From Bacteroidia bacterium (GTDB lineage Bacteria; Bacteroidota; Bacteroidia; UBA8524), in assembly GCA_023277325.1 (NCBI GenBank), contig JALRIQ010000096.1, positions 1-5,815 of the forward strand: a stretch of 5,815 nucleotides of DNA. Direction: 5' to 3'. The translations under genes and the position numbers were made by a program. Below are positions 1 through 5,815 of this stretch, in pieces. Each line of letters begins with the position of its first letter. The stretch's first letter is position 1. Under the pieces are notes generated by a model, which was not told the origin of the DNA, did no database searches, and saw only the letters and a list, made by a program, of their open reading frames with translations.

Positions 1-1163
1 GCGATTTCTGCGAAGTATGCAGGCTCTTTGTATTCTCTGTGGTACACAGGAGCTCCTCCACCTAATACAAGTGAATGCGACGGAATATCCGCACAAAGCT
101 CTCCATGCATGTAGAACTGCACATTACCAGTATCTGTTACCTGACCAATTTGTGCATAGGTGAGGTCCCATTTTTCGAGGATCTTTTCTACTTCGGCTTC
201 TTGTCCTTTTTTCAAAATCACCAACATACGTTCCTGTGATTCAGAAAGAAGGATTTCCCAGTCTTTCATATCCGGCTGGCGCATAGGAACTTTATCCAAA
301 TGGATTTCCATCCCTGTGCCGCTTTTCGCCGACATCTCAGAGGTTGAGCAGGTGATACCTGCCGCACCCATATCTTGCATGCCGACTACAGCTCCGGTCT
401 CGATAATCTCCATGCTGGCTTCGAGGATAAGTTTCTCCCAGAAAGGGTCACCTACCTGAACGGATGGAAGGTCTTCATGCGAATCTTCGCTGATATCTTT
501 GGAAGCAAAGGCCGCTCCGTGGATACCGTCTTTTCCCGTAGCAGCACCGAAAATGTATACTGGGTTTCCTGGTCCGTCTGCTGCTGCAGATACCGTTTTA
601 CCCACTTCAACCACACCTACCGACATGGCATTTACCAAGTTGTTGGTATGGTAGCATTCTTCAAAGTATACTTCACCACCCACGGTAGGAATTCCGAAGG
701 CGTTTCCATAATTACCAATTCCGCTTACTACACCGCGCATCAACCATTTGGTTCTTTCTGTTTCCAGTTTTCCGAAACGCAATGAGTTCAGCTGAGCGAT
801 TGGGCGAGCACCCATCGAGAAGATATCCCGGTTGATGCCACCAACTCCTGTTGCAGCACCTTGGTAAGGTTCAATAGCAGAAGGGTGATTATGCGACTCA
901 ATTTTAAAGCAGCATGCTAAACCGTCGCCAATATCTACCAATCCGGCATTTTCCTCTCCAGCTTCTGCCAGCATTCTGTCGCTTTGTTTAGGAAGCGTTT
1001 TAAGCCATACGATGGAGTTTTTGTAGGAGCAGTGCTCACTCCACATTACGGAATAGATACTGAGCTCGGTGAAGTTAGGCGTGCGGCCTAGGACTTCTTT
1101 AATTTTATCAAACTCTTCTGGAAGGATGCCAAGTTCTTTGGCGGTTTCTACGGTGACCTGCAT
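1..1163 (-). CDS. purL: Phosphoribosylformylglycinamidine synthase subunit PurL, small type (partial, C-terminal half missing)
   Basis: This is the synthetase subunit of cytosolic FGAM synthase, which converts FGAR, ATP and ammonia (from glutamine) to FGAM in purine synthesis. Reading leftward from the ATG at 1163 gives 387 residues without a stop before the window edge, about half of a small PurL of roughly 740 aa. Visible family motifs are MWSEHCSYK (residues 40-48, with the active-site-type His44), ESHNHPSAIEPYQGAATG (89-106, nucleotide and metal site), GGINRDIFSMGARP (108-121), a GGEVYFEECYH segment (162-172) and DMGAAGITCSTSEM (264-277). The protein starts directly in the synthetase region, so this is the small form, which needs separate PurS and PurQ; neither is seen here. 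ATG 1163 is the only usual start after the in-frame stop at 1236-1238, and it fits the family N-terminus. There is no Shine-Dalgarno sequence, as is normal in Bacteroidota. Family assignment is very secure. Confidence 0.97.
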   Translation of the reverse strand, partial: MQVTVETAKELGILPEEFDKIKEVLGRTPNFTELSIYSVMWSEHCSYKNSIVWLKTLPKQSDRMLAEAGEENAGLVDIGDGLACCFKIESHNHPSAIEPYQGAATGVGGINRDIFSMGARPIAQLNSLRFGKLETERTKWLMRGVVSGIGNYGNAFGIPTVGGEVYFEECYHTNNLVNAMSVGVVEVGKTVSAAADGPGNPVYIFGAATGKDGIHGAAFASKDISEDSHEDLPSVQVGDPFWEKLILEASMEIIETGAVVGMQDMGAAGITCSTSEMSAKSGTGMEIHLDKVPMRQPDMKDWEILLSESQERMLVILKKGQEAEVEKILEKWDLTYAQIGQVTDTGNVQFYMHGELCADIPSHSLVLGGGAPVYHREYKEPAYFAEI

Positions 1164-1180
1164 GTGTTTTGAATTCGCTG

Positions 1181-1188
1181 CAAATTTA
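1181..1188 (-). promoter_or_regulatory. Candidate purL promoter, Bacteroidota -7 element TAAATTTG
   Basis: Read on the minus strand the octamer is TAAATTTG, a full match to the Bacteroidota -7 consensus TAnnTTTG. It lies 17 nt before the purL ATG, so a transcript would start about 10-13 nt before the gene. No clear TTG -33 element is present; the region where it should lie is the T-tract of the upstream terminator. This is inferred from motif and position only. Confidence 0.45.
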
Positions 1189-1203
1189 GCTTTTGCGCGG
1201 GGT

Positions 1204-1237
1204 AAAAAAAATAAGGCCGCATCTTTCGAGGCGGCCT
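1204..1237 (-). terminator. Rho-independent terminator upstream of purL (minus orientation)
   Basis: The minus strand carries a perfect 7-bp stem AGGCCGC/GCGGCCT (arms 1231-1237 and 1214-1220). Past one mismatch the stem extends by TC/GA, closed by a GAAA tetraloop. It is followed by a T-tract with eight consecutive T (1204-1211). The plus strand has no T-run after the hairpin, so it acts on leftward transcripts. It lies between aconitase and purL, after another complete terminator. It is either a backup terminator, the end of a short separate transcript, or an attenuator of a longer purL leader. Confidence 0.85.
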
Positions 1238-1241
1238 AATG

Positions 1242-1298
1242 TTAAACCTGTGAACTATGAAATAAAAACCCTTTACCAAGTGTTTGATAGTATAACAT
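1242..1298 (-). CDS. Possible 18-codon leader peptide or small ORF between two terminators
   Basis: The minus strand reads ATG at 1298 to TAA at 1242, giving MLYYQTLGKGFLFHSSQV. The stop falls only 4 nt before the stem of the next terminator, the geometry expected of a leader peptide in an attenuator. The peptide has two Tyr and two Phe but no long run of a single amino acid, and no link to purine synthesis is evident. An ORF this short arises easily by chance. No good promoter is seen upstream: the nearest -7-like octamer, TATGTTAT, is a poor match and lacks a TTG -33. This is listed as a weak candidate because of its position, not because of any recognised similarity. Confidence 0.15.
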   Translation of the reverse strand: MLYYQTLGKGFLFHSSQV

Positions 1299-1332
1299 AC
1301 GAAGGATGTTGTTGTTTGGATTTATTTTAAGT

Positions 1333-1361
1333 AAAAAAAAGCCGCCCTTTCGGGGCGGCTT
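1333..1361 (-). terminator. Rho-independent terminator of the aconitase gene
   Basis: The minus strand carries a perfect 9-bp stem AAGCCGCCC/GGGCGGCTT (arms 1353-1361 and 1339-1347) with loop CGAAA, followed by an uninterrupted T-run that includes the last two stem bases (1333-1340). It begins 22 nt after the aconitase stop codon. The plus strand after the hairpin lacks a T-run, so the terminator serves the leftward gene. It indicates that purL is not simply co-transcribed with aconitase. Confidence 0.93.
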
Positions 1362-1383
1362 CTCTAATTATTCTATCAGCTGA

Positions 1384-3651
1384 TTATGCACTTGCATTTT
1401 TACGAATGATATTCAAAGCAGCACCTGCTTTGAACCACTCGATTTGCTGGGCATTGTAGCTGTGGTTTACGGTGATTGTTTCCATAGTTCCGTCGTTGTG
1501 GTTTAATACAACTCTCAAAGGAACGTTTGGTGTAAATTCAGTCAATCCAAGGATATCGATATCATCGTCCTCGCGAATTTTGTCGTAATCTGCTGGGTTA
1601 GCAAAGGTCAACGCCAACATACCTTGTTTTTTCAAGTTGGTTTCGTGGATACGGGCAAATGATTTTACCAATACAGCACGAACACCTAAATGACGAGGCT
1701 CCATTGCCGCGTGCTCGCGAGATGATCCTTCACCGTAGTTTTCGTCACCTACAACGATGGTTCCGATACCTGCAGCTTTGTAAGCACGCTGTACATCAGG
1801 AACTGCACCGTAAGCGCCATGAATCTGACTTTTTACTTTATTGGTTTCTTCGTTGAAGTAATTCACCGCACCAATCAAGAGGTTATTTGAGATATTGTCC
1901 AAATGTCCGCGGAACTTCAACCATGGTCCGGCCATAGAAATGTGGTCGGTAGTGCATTTTCCTTTTGCTTTGATGAGCAGCTTTAAGCCAATAAGGTTTT
2001 TGCCTTCCCACTCCGTAAATGGATCAAGCAATTGAAGGCGTTTTGAAGCTGGGTCAACAATTACATTTACGGATGATCCGTCTTCAGCAGGAGCTTGGAA
2101 TCCAGCATCCTCAACGGCAAATCCGCGTGCTGGTAACTCGTCGCCAGTTGGGGGGTCAAGTTTCACCTGCTCGCCATTTTCATTGGTCAAGGTATCTGTA
2201 ATTGGGTTAAAGCCAAGGTCGCCAGAGATAGCGATAGCGGTTACCAATTCAGGTGAACCAACAAAGGCATAGGTATTTGGGTTTCCATCCGCACGCTTTG
2301 CAAAGTTTCTGTTGAAAGAGTGTACGATGGTGTTTTTCTCTTGTTTTTCAGCACCAACGCGGTTCCACATACCGATACATGGCCCACATGCGTTGGCAAA
2401 TACTTTCGCGCCAATTTTATCGAATACGTCGAGGAATCCGTCGCGCTCGATGGTATAACGCACTTGCTCTGAACCTGGAGTGATGGTGAATTCAGATTTC
2501 GTTTTCAGGTTCTTTTCTGCAACCTGTCTTGCCAAACTTACCGCACGGCTAATATCCTCGTAGGATGAGTTGGTGCAAGATCCAATCAAACCCACTTCCA
2601 CTTTTAGTGGCCATCCATTCTTTTCAGCAGTCGCTCTCATTTCAGAGATAGGAGTTGCCAAGTCTGGAGTAAACGGTCCGTTCAAATGTGGTTCAAGGGT
2701 ATTGAGGTCGATTTCAATCACCTGATCAAAATATTGCTCTGGGTTCGCGTAAACTTCATCGTCGCCGGTGAGGTGTTCACGGATACCGTTAGCAAGGGCG
2801 GCAACATCTGCACGTCCGGTTGATTTCAAATAACGCTCCATGCTTTCGTCGTATCCGAAAGTAGAAGTTGTTGCACCGATTTCAGCACCCATATTACAAA
2901 TGGTTCCTTTACCGGTACAGCTGAGGCTTTTTGCGCCTTCGCCAAAATATTCTACGATAGCACCGGTTCCACCTTTTACGGTAAGAATTCCAGCCACTTT
3001 CAAAATAACATCTTTGGCAGATGCCCATCCATTTAATTTACCGGTAAGTTTGATACCGATTAGTTTAGGGAATTTAAGCTCCCAAGGTAATCCAGCCATC
3101 ACGTCGCAGGCGTCTGCACCTCCAACACCGATAGCCACCATACCCAAACCACCCGCGTTAACGGTATGTGAGTCGGTTCCGATCATCATACCTCCTGGGA
3201 AGGCATAATTTTCAAGCACTACCTGGTGGATGATACCTGCACCTGGCTTCCAAAAACCAAGTCCGTATTTATTCGAAACAGAAGCAAGGAAGTCATAAAC
3301 CTCTTTGCTCTCTTCATTCGCATATTTCAAATCTTTTTCTGCACCAACCTGAGCAGTAATCAAATGATCGCAATGCACGGTAGACGGCACAGCAACCTGT
3401 GGACGGCCAGCTTGCATAAATTGTAAAAGAGCCATCTGCGCTGTCGCATCTTGCATGGCAACTCGGTCTGGAGCAAAATCCACGTACGATTTTCCGCGTT
3501 CGTGCGCTGCAGTAGCGTTTCCATCCCATAGGTGGGTATAAAGAATTTTTTCAGCAAGTGTAAGTGGACGGCCCACTACTTTTCTAGCGGCTTCGACCCG
3601 CTCTGGAAAGCGGCTATAAACCGCCTTTATCATATCTAAATCAAAAACCAT
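1384..3651 (-). CDS. acn: Aconitate hydratase (aconitase), mitochondrial type
   Basis: This cytosolic [4Fe-4S] enzyme isomerises citrate to isocitrate via cis-aconitate in the TCA cycle. The 755-aa protein is complete and matches the mitochondrial-type length. Cluster ligands are Cys359 (in [10 protein letters not shown]), Cys422 and Cys425 (in ACGPCIGMW). The numbering of the C-terminal two thirds runs one ahead of mature pig heart aconitase, so the substrate arginines fall at Arg448, Arg453 (SFNRNFAKR), Arg581 and Arg645, and the catalytic serine at Ser643 (GEGSSREH). Earlier active-site residues are Gln72, Asp95-His96, and Asp160/His162 in GTDSHT. Residues 1 to about 510 form the Fe-S domains and about 540-755 the swivelling C-terminal domain. 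The start [19 protein letters not shown] fits the family. The gene stands alone between its own promoter candidate and a strong terminator. No key residue is missing and no frameshift is seen. Confidence 0.98.
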   Translation of the reverse strand: MVFDLDMIKAVYSRFPERVEAARKVVGRPLTLAEKILYTHLWDGNATAAHERGKSYVDFAPDRVAMQDATAQMALLQFMQAGRPQVAVPSTVHCDHLITAQVGAEKDLKYANEESKEVYDFLASVSNKYGLGFWKPGAGIIHQVVLENYAFPGGMMIGTDSHTVNAGGLGMVAIGVGGADACDVMAGLPWELKFPKLIGIKLTGKLNGWASAKDVILKVAGILTVKGGTGAIVEYFGEGAKSLSCTGKGTICNMGAEIGATTSTFGYDESMERYLKSTGRADVAALANGIREHLTGDDEVYANPEQYFDQVIEIDLNTLEPHLNGPFTPDLATPISEMRATAEKNGWPLKVEVGLIGSCTNSSYEDISRAVSLARQVAEKNLKTKSEFTITPGSEQVRYTIERDGFLDVFDKIGAKVFANACGPCIGMWNRVGAEKQEKNTIVHSFNRNFAKRADGNPNTYAFVGSPELVTAIAISGDLGFNPITDTLTNENGEQVKLDPPTGDELPARGFAVEDAGFQAPAEDGSSVNVIVDPASKRLQLLDPFTEWEGKNLIGLKLLIKAKGKCTTDHISMAGPWLKFRGHLDNISNNLLIGAVNYFNEETNKVKSQIHGAYGAVPDVQRAYKAAGIGTIVVGDENYGEGSSREHAAMEPRHLGVRAVLVKSFARIHETNLKKQGMLALTFANPADYDKIREDDDIDILGLTEFTPNVPLRVVLNHNDGTMETITVNHSYNAQQIEWFKAGAALNIIRKNASA

Positions 3652-3685
3652 AGTCTATGTTTTCTTCCCTTTAGGAGAAGGAGTG

Positions 3686-3693
3686 CAAATTTA
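3686..3693 (-). promoter_or_regulatory. Candidate aconitase promoter, -7 element TAAATTTG
   Basis: Read on the minus strand the octamer is TAAATTTG, identical to the element before purL and a full match to TAnnTTTG. It lies 34 nt before the aconitase ATG, giving a predicted 5' leader of about 28-30 nt. A TTG at 3710-3708 could be the -33 element, but the 14-nt gap is shorter than the usual 17-23 nt. It is inferred from motif and position. Confidence 0.5.
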
Positions 3694-3702
3694 TGTTTTT
3701 CT

Positions 3703-3720
3703 CCGCTCAATTGCGAGCGG
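3703..3720. promoter_or_regulatory. Inverted repeat at the aconitase promoter, possible operator
   Basis: The plus strand reads CCGCTCAATTGCGAGCGG: two perfect 6-bp arms, CCGCTC and GAGCGG, around AATTGC. It sits 9 nt upstream of the -7 candidate, over the expected -33 region, which is a natural place for a repressor or activator site. There is no T-run on either strand to make it a terminator. No regulator is recognised from the sequence. Confidence 0.35.
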
Positions 3721-3774
3721 GTACACGAAGCGCTTTTTATTTAAAATTCATCTAATTAAGCTTCACCCAGAGTC

Positions 3775-3870
3775 ATGGCGCGCCTATCAAAAAGGACCAT
3801 TAAGACGCTACGCTATACGCCGCGTGGAAAGCGATCAATTGTTTTCGCCAAGAATTATTCAACTTTGTAG
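3775..3870 (+). CDS. Possible 31-aa basic small ORF
   Basis: This open frame runs from ATG 3775 to TAG 3868-3870 and encodes a peptide beginning MARLSKRTIKTLRYTPRGK. It has nine Lys or Arg and no Asp or Glu. It is in the same frame as the 100-aa gene and its stop lies only 3 nt before that gene's ATG, so it could be a coupled leader ORF or the remnant of a longer N-terminus. No similarity is recognised, no clear promoter lies upstream, and the best promoter for the downstream gene overlaps its 3' end. An unused chance ORF is the more likely reading. Confidence 0.15.
   Translation: MARLSKRTIKTLRYTPRGKRSIVFAKNYSTL
3839..3867 (+). promoter_or_regulatory. Candidate promoter for the 100-aa gene (TTG-N18-CAACTTTG)
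   Basis: A TTG at 3839-3841 is separated by 18 nt from CAACTTTG at 3860-3867, one base off the Bacteroidota -7 consensus TAnnTTTG. Spacing is within the usual 17-23 nt. The predicted start site falls at about 3871-3874, on or just before the ATG, so the mRNA would be leaderless or nearly so. It is inferred from motif only. Confidence 0.4.
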
Positions 3871-3873
3871 TCC

Positions 3874-4176
3874 ATGAATGAGGAATTGCAAAAGGTCACT
3901 GCCGAATTGGTAGCGAAAGACTTTAATCTTGAAACAATGGATCCTGTCGACTTGAAAAGTCACCTGGCCAAACGCATTGGCGATCTGCTTCAGAACAATC
4001 CCATTCTACTCAAGAGCATTTTCTACCGCATTGACTTGAATGAAAGCAAACTCGGAATGGCCTTAGTAAGTATGGAAGGAGATTCTTTGCATGAAGAACT
4101 TGCCCAGCAGGTGATTGAGCGCATGAAGCAAAAGGCTGAGACCCGCCTTAGATTTTCACGACCAGGTTTAGATTGA
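3874..4176 (+). CDS. Uncharacterised 100-aa, mostly helical protein
   Basis: I do not recognise a named family or function. The protein has no signal peptide, membrane segment, cysteine or catalytic motif, so it is probably a small soluble cytoplasmic protein. Sequence character suggests helices at about residues 2-15, 25-40 and 72-90. The centre, NNPILLKSIFYRIDLNES (41-58), looks like the most constrained part. From memory, small Bacteroidota hypothetical proteins often carry a similar '(L/F)YR(I/L)D' core; this could not be checked. The start at 3874 is fixed by an in-frame TAG at 3868-3870. There is no Shine-Dalgarno sequence. The last nine codons and the stop overlap the 3' end of the convergent receptor gene by 29 bp, so the tail RFSRPGLD is read antisense to the receptor's final beta strand. 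It is divergent from aconitase. Codon flow and amino-acid composition look like a real gene. Confidence 0.75.
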   Translation: MNEELQKVTAELVAKDFNLETMDPVDLKSHLAKRIGDLLQNNPILLKSIFYRIDLNESKLGMALVSMEGDSLHEELAQQVIERMKQKAETRLRFSRPGLD

Positions 4177-5815
4177 TCCGGCGCGAGGTAAGGTAATTCG
4201 GAACCGCATAGGTTCTTCCGGTTACATCGCGCACCCAGATATAGGCAGCGGTGTTTTGTACGCCAAGAATATTGAAAACATCCAGACTAATCCAAGCCTC
4301 ATCAATTTTATGCCACCTGTGTTTTTTCGGACGACGGCTCTCTGAGATCAAATCGCGTGAGAAACCAATATCCAAGCGACGGTAAGGAGGGATTTTAAAG
4401 TCGTCGTTATAGCGGAAATCACCGGTAAGGAAATAAGGCATACCCGTCCCTACCACAAGGTTCAGTGATACCTTATACTCCGGCCATTTTTCCAATTCAT
4501 CCTGGAAGAAGATGCCCAGATTCACCCTTTGGTCCGTTGGACGACGCAGGAAATTACTGGTCACAAGTTCACCCTGCTCGTTGGTATAGGTGATTTTTTC
4601 TTTGGTCTGCATCACAGACAAACTGAACCAGGATTCCAAACCTTTTACAAACTCGCCATTCACCCGGGTGTCTATCCCTGTAGCATAGCCACGCGAGTTA
4701 TTGTCGGCATAATAACGGATGCGCACATTTTCATACAGGTAGGGGTCGAGGTTGTCTAATTGCTTGTAATAGAGCTCACCAGAAAACTTAAACGGACGTT
4801 TCCACATGCGGAAATAGAAATCCGTTCCCACCACATAATGGATCGCACGTTGGGCCAGAAGGGAGGTATTCACTTCTCCGGATAATGCCCGCATCTCTCG
4901 ATAAAAGGGGGGTTGATTGTAGACCCCAAAGGAGGCTTTGAAGAGGATGTCTCTTTTTTTCGCGCTGTCGGGAAGGTCTTTGGTTTCGTTATGTGCCTTG
5001 TTCGGTTCAAAGGAGAACTGAAAACGCGGGCTGACCACAGTTTGCTGATTGAGGTCCCAATACTGAAAACGGATACCTGTATTCAGCTGCATATTCAGGG
5101 TTTTATTCAATAACCAGTTTTGTTGAACATATCCCGAGTAGCGATTGGAAACCAGGTTATTCCTGCTTCGAATGGTGGAGAAAAGGAAAAGCGAATCTTC
5201 CGGATTGATTGGAACTGAATAATCAACAGAGTCATTATAAACCCATTCATTCAATACATCACGAATGGCTTCATGCCTATATTCTAGACCATAATTCAGG
5301 TTCCAAACGCCTTTATAATAGGAAGCTTTAACCGCTCCGGTATACATCTGCACTTCCAATTCGTTGCGGGCATTATTGATAAAATAACCCGCTCCACGGT
5401 TGAATTTAGCCTGGCCAAATGTGGCGGATCCGAGGTCTTTATCCAGCTCATCGATGCGGTAAGCACCTTCAACGGTATAAAATTCACGTTCATTGCTGTA
5501 GATTCCTGAGCCGATTACACGCACCTGAAAATGTTTGTTTCGGGTATATTTCAGGGTAAGTGCATTGGTGCTTGTGGTATATCGCATCAGCTCGCCACCA
5601 TTAAAGAATACGGTGAGCTGCAAGGCTTCCTGAACCGTTCCAAAGGAAGTGGTCTGTGTTTGTGGTGTAAACTGAAACTGATTTTGGGCAATTCCCCCTA
5701 AGAAGCTTAGGGTTGTTTTTGCATTGATATCATACTTCAACAAGGTCTGAAAATCAAGATAGCGGGGTTTATAATCGCCCTGAACATCCAAGCTGCCAAA
5801 CAAATAGGCATTGGT
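4148..5815 (-). CDS. TonB-dependent outer-membrane receptor, beta-barrel part (partial, N-terminus missing)
   Basis: This outer-membrane protein belongs to the class that imports substrates using TonB-ExbBD energy. The window shows the last 555 residues; the frame stays open to the right edge through TNAYLFGSLD, so the TTG at 5803 is not the start. The visible part is amphipathic beta-strand sequence with Tyr/Phe/Trp-rich strands and charged loops. Recognisable pieces, numbered in the visible protein, are YNQPPFYREM (299-308), the RPFKF.GELYYKQLDNLDPY stretch (340-359), GYATGIDTRVNGEF (376-389), and late-barrel segments RRLDIGFSRD (479-488) and LDVFNILG (511-518). The signal peptide, any carboxypeptidase-like N-terminal domain, the TonB box and most or all of the plug lie outside the window. 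Substrate cannot be told; no SusD-type partner is seen. The chain ends in Ile rather than the aromatic residue common at barrel ends. Its 3' end overlaps the opposite 100-aa gene. Confidence 0.93.
   Translation of the reverse strand, partial: TNAYLFGSLDVQGDYKPRYLDFQTLLKYDINAKTTLSFLGGIAQNQFQFTPQTQTTSFGTVQEALQLTVFFNGGELMRYTTSTNALTLKYTRNKHFQVRVIGSGIYSNEREFYTVEGAYRIDELDKDLGSATFGQAKFNRGAGYFINNARNELEVQMYTGAVKASYYKGVWNLNYGLEYRHEAIRDVLNEWVYNDSVDYSVPINPEDSLFLFSTIRSRNNLVSNRYSGYVQQNWLLNKTLNMQLNTGIRFQYWDLNQQTVVSPRFQFSFEPNKAHNETKDLPDSAKKRDILFKASFGVYNQPPFYREMRALSGEVNTSLLAQRAIHYVVGTDFYFRMWKRPFKFSGELYYKQLDNLDPYLYENVRIRYYADNNSRGYATGIDTRVNGEFVKGLESWFSLSVMQTKEKITYTNEQGELVTSNFLRRPTDQRVNLGIFFQDELEKWPEYKVSLNLVVGTGMPYFLTGDFRYNDDFKIPPYRRLDIGFSRDLISESRRPKKHRWHKIDEAWISLDVFNILGVQNTAAYIWVRDVTGRTYAVPNYLTSRRINLNLVVKI

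Noticed and set aside
160..459. 99-aa plus-strand ORF
   Set aside because: Antisense to purL, with a Ser/Ile-rich composition typical of reverse-frame reading.
375..785. 136-aa plus-strand ORF
   Set aside because: It lies wholly antisense to purL, whose translation is continuous and full of conserved motifs. The predicted protein has no recognisable features and is a shadow ORF.
1250..1279. TTG-N19-TAGTTCAC as a minus-strand promoter
   Set aside because: The spacing is good but the -7 part matches only half the consensus, and a transcript would start directly in front of the terminator hairpin.
1164..1383. Purine-type riboswitch upstream of purL
   Set aside because: I see no guanine, PRPP or other riboswitch core in this stretch; the only clear structures are the two terminators.
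2840..3208. 122-aa plus-strand ORF rich in Pro and Ala
   Set aside because: Fully antisense to the conserved aconitase core; its composition is explained by the opposite-strand codons.
3314..3557. 65- and 71-aa minus-strand ORFs in other frames
   Set aside because: Both lie inside the aconitase gene in alternative frames; the aconitase frame is intact and motif-complete.
3777..3784. GGCGCGCC 8-bp palindrome
   Set aside because: It is a single GC-rich palindrome with no supporting repeat or context, so chance is sufficient.
3805..3824. ACGCT tandem copies and nearby ACGC/GCGT repeats
   Set aside because: Only two perfect 5-bp copies with no periodic extension; no stable hairpin or repeat array results.
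3683..3877. 64-aa plus-strand ORF across the acn upstream region
   Set aside because: It runs through the acn promoter candidate and the inverted repeat, ends inside the start of the 100-aa gene in a different frame, and resembles no protein I recognise.
5296..5493. 65-aa minus-strand ORF
   Set aside because: It is an alternative frame within the receptor gene, whose reading frame is continuous with clear family motifs.
5801..5803. TTG as a start codon for the receptor
   Set aside because: The same frame stays open to the window edge and the upstream residues TNAY fit the receptor, so this is an internal Leu codon of a truncated gene.

Overview
The window looks like a piece of chromosome from a member of the Bacteroidota, coding mostly on the minus strand. 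Three things point there. The large outer-membrane receptor at the right end is of the kind with a YNQPPFYREM motif that I associate with this phylum. The gene starts lack Shine-Dalgarno sequences. Octamers fitting the Bacteroidota -7 promoter element TAnnTTTG sit just upstream of gene starts. I cannot fix the genus.

Layout, left to right. (1) 1-1163, minus: the N-terminal half of the small-type phosphoribosylformylglycinamidine synthase subunit PurL (purine synthesis), cut by the left edge. (2) 1164-1383: an intergenic region with two strong rho-independent terminators, both oriented to stop minus-strand transcription. About 95 bp lies between them and holds an 18-codon minus-strand ORF. A TAAATTTG promoter-like element for purL follows. 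(3) 1384-3651, minus: a complete mitochondrial-type aconitase of 755 aa with all three cluster cysteines and the known active-site residues. (4) 3652-3873: a divergent intergenic region with a TAAATTTG element and an 18-bp inverted repeat in front of aconitase, a weak 31-codon basic ORF, and a plus-strand promoter candidate. (5) 3874-4176, plus: a 100-aa, mostly helical protein of unknown function. (6) 4148-5815, minus: the C-terminal beta-barrel part of a TonB-dependent outer-membrane receptor, cut by the right edge. Its 3' end overlaps the 3' end of the 100-aa gene by 29 bp, tail to tail.

The genes do not form an obvious pathway. PurL belongs to purine synthesis, aconitase to the TCA cycle, and the receptor to TonB-driven uptake at the outer membrane. 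The strong terminator after aconitase and the separate promoter-like element before purL suggest independent transcription units. I found no mobile element, CRISPR array, rRNA or tRNA. I see no convincing undescribed system here. The items most worth checking are the short terminator-bounded segment between aconitase and purL, the inverted repeat at the aconitase promoter, and the uncharacterised 100-aa gene with its convergent overlap.
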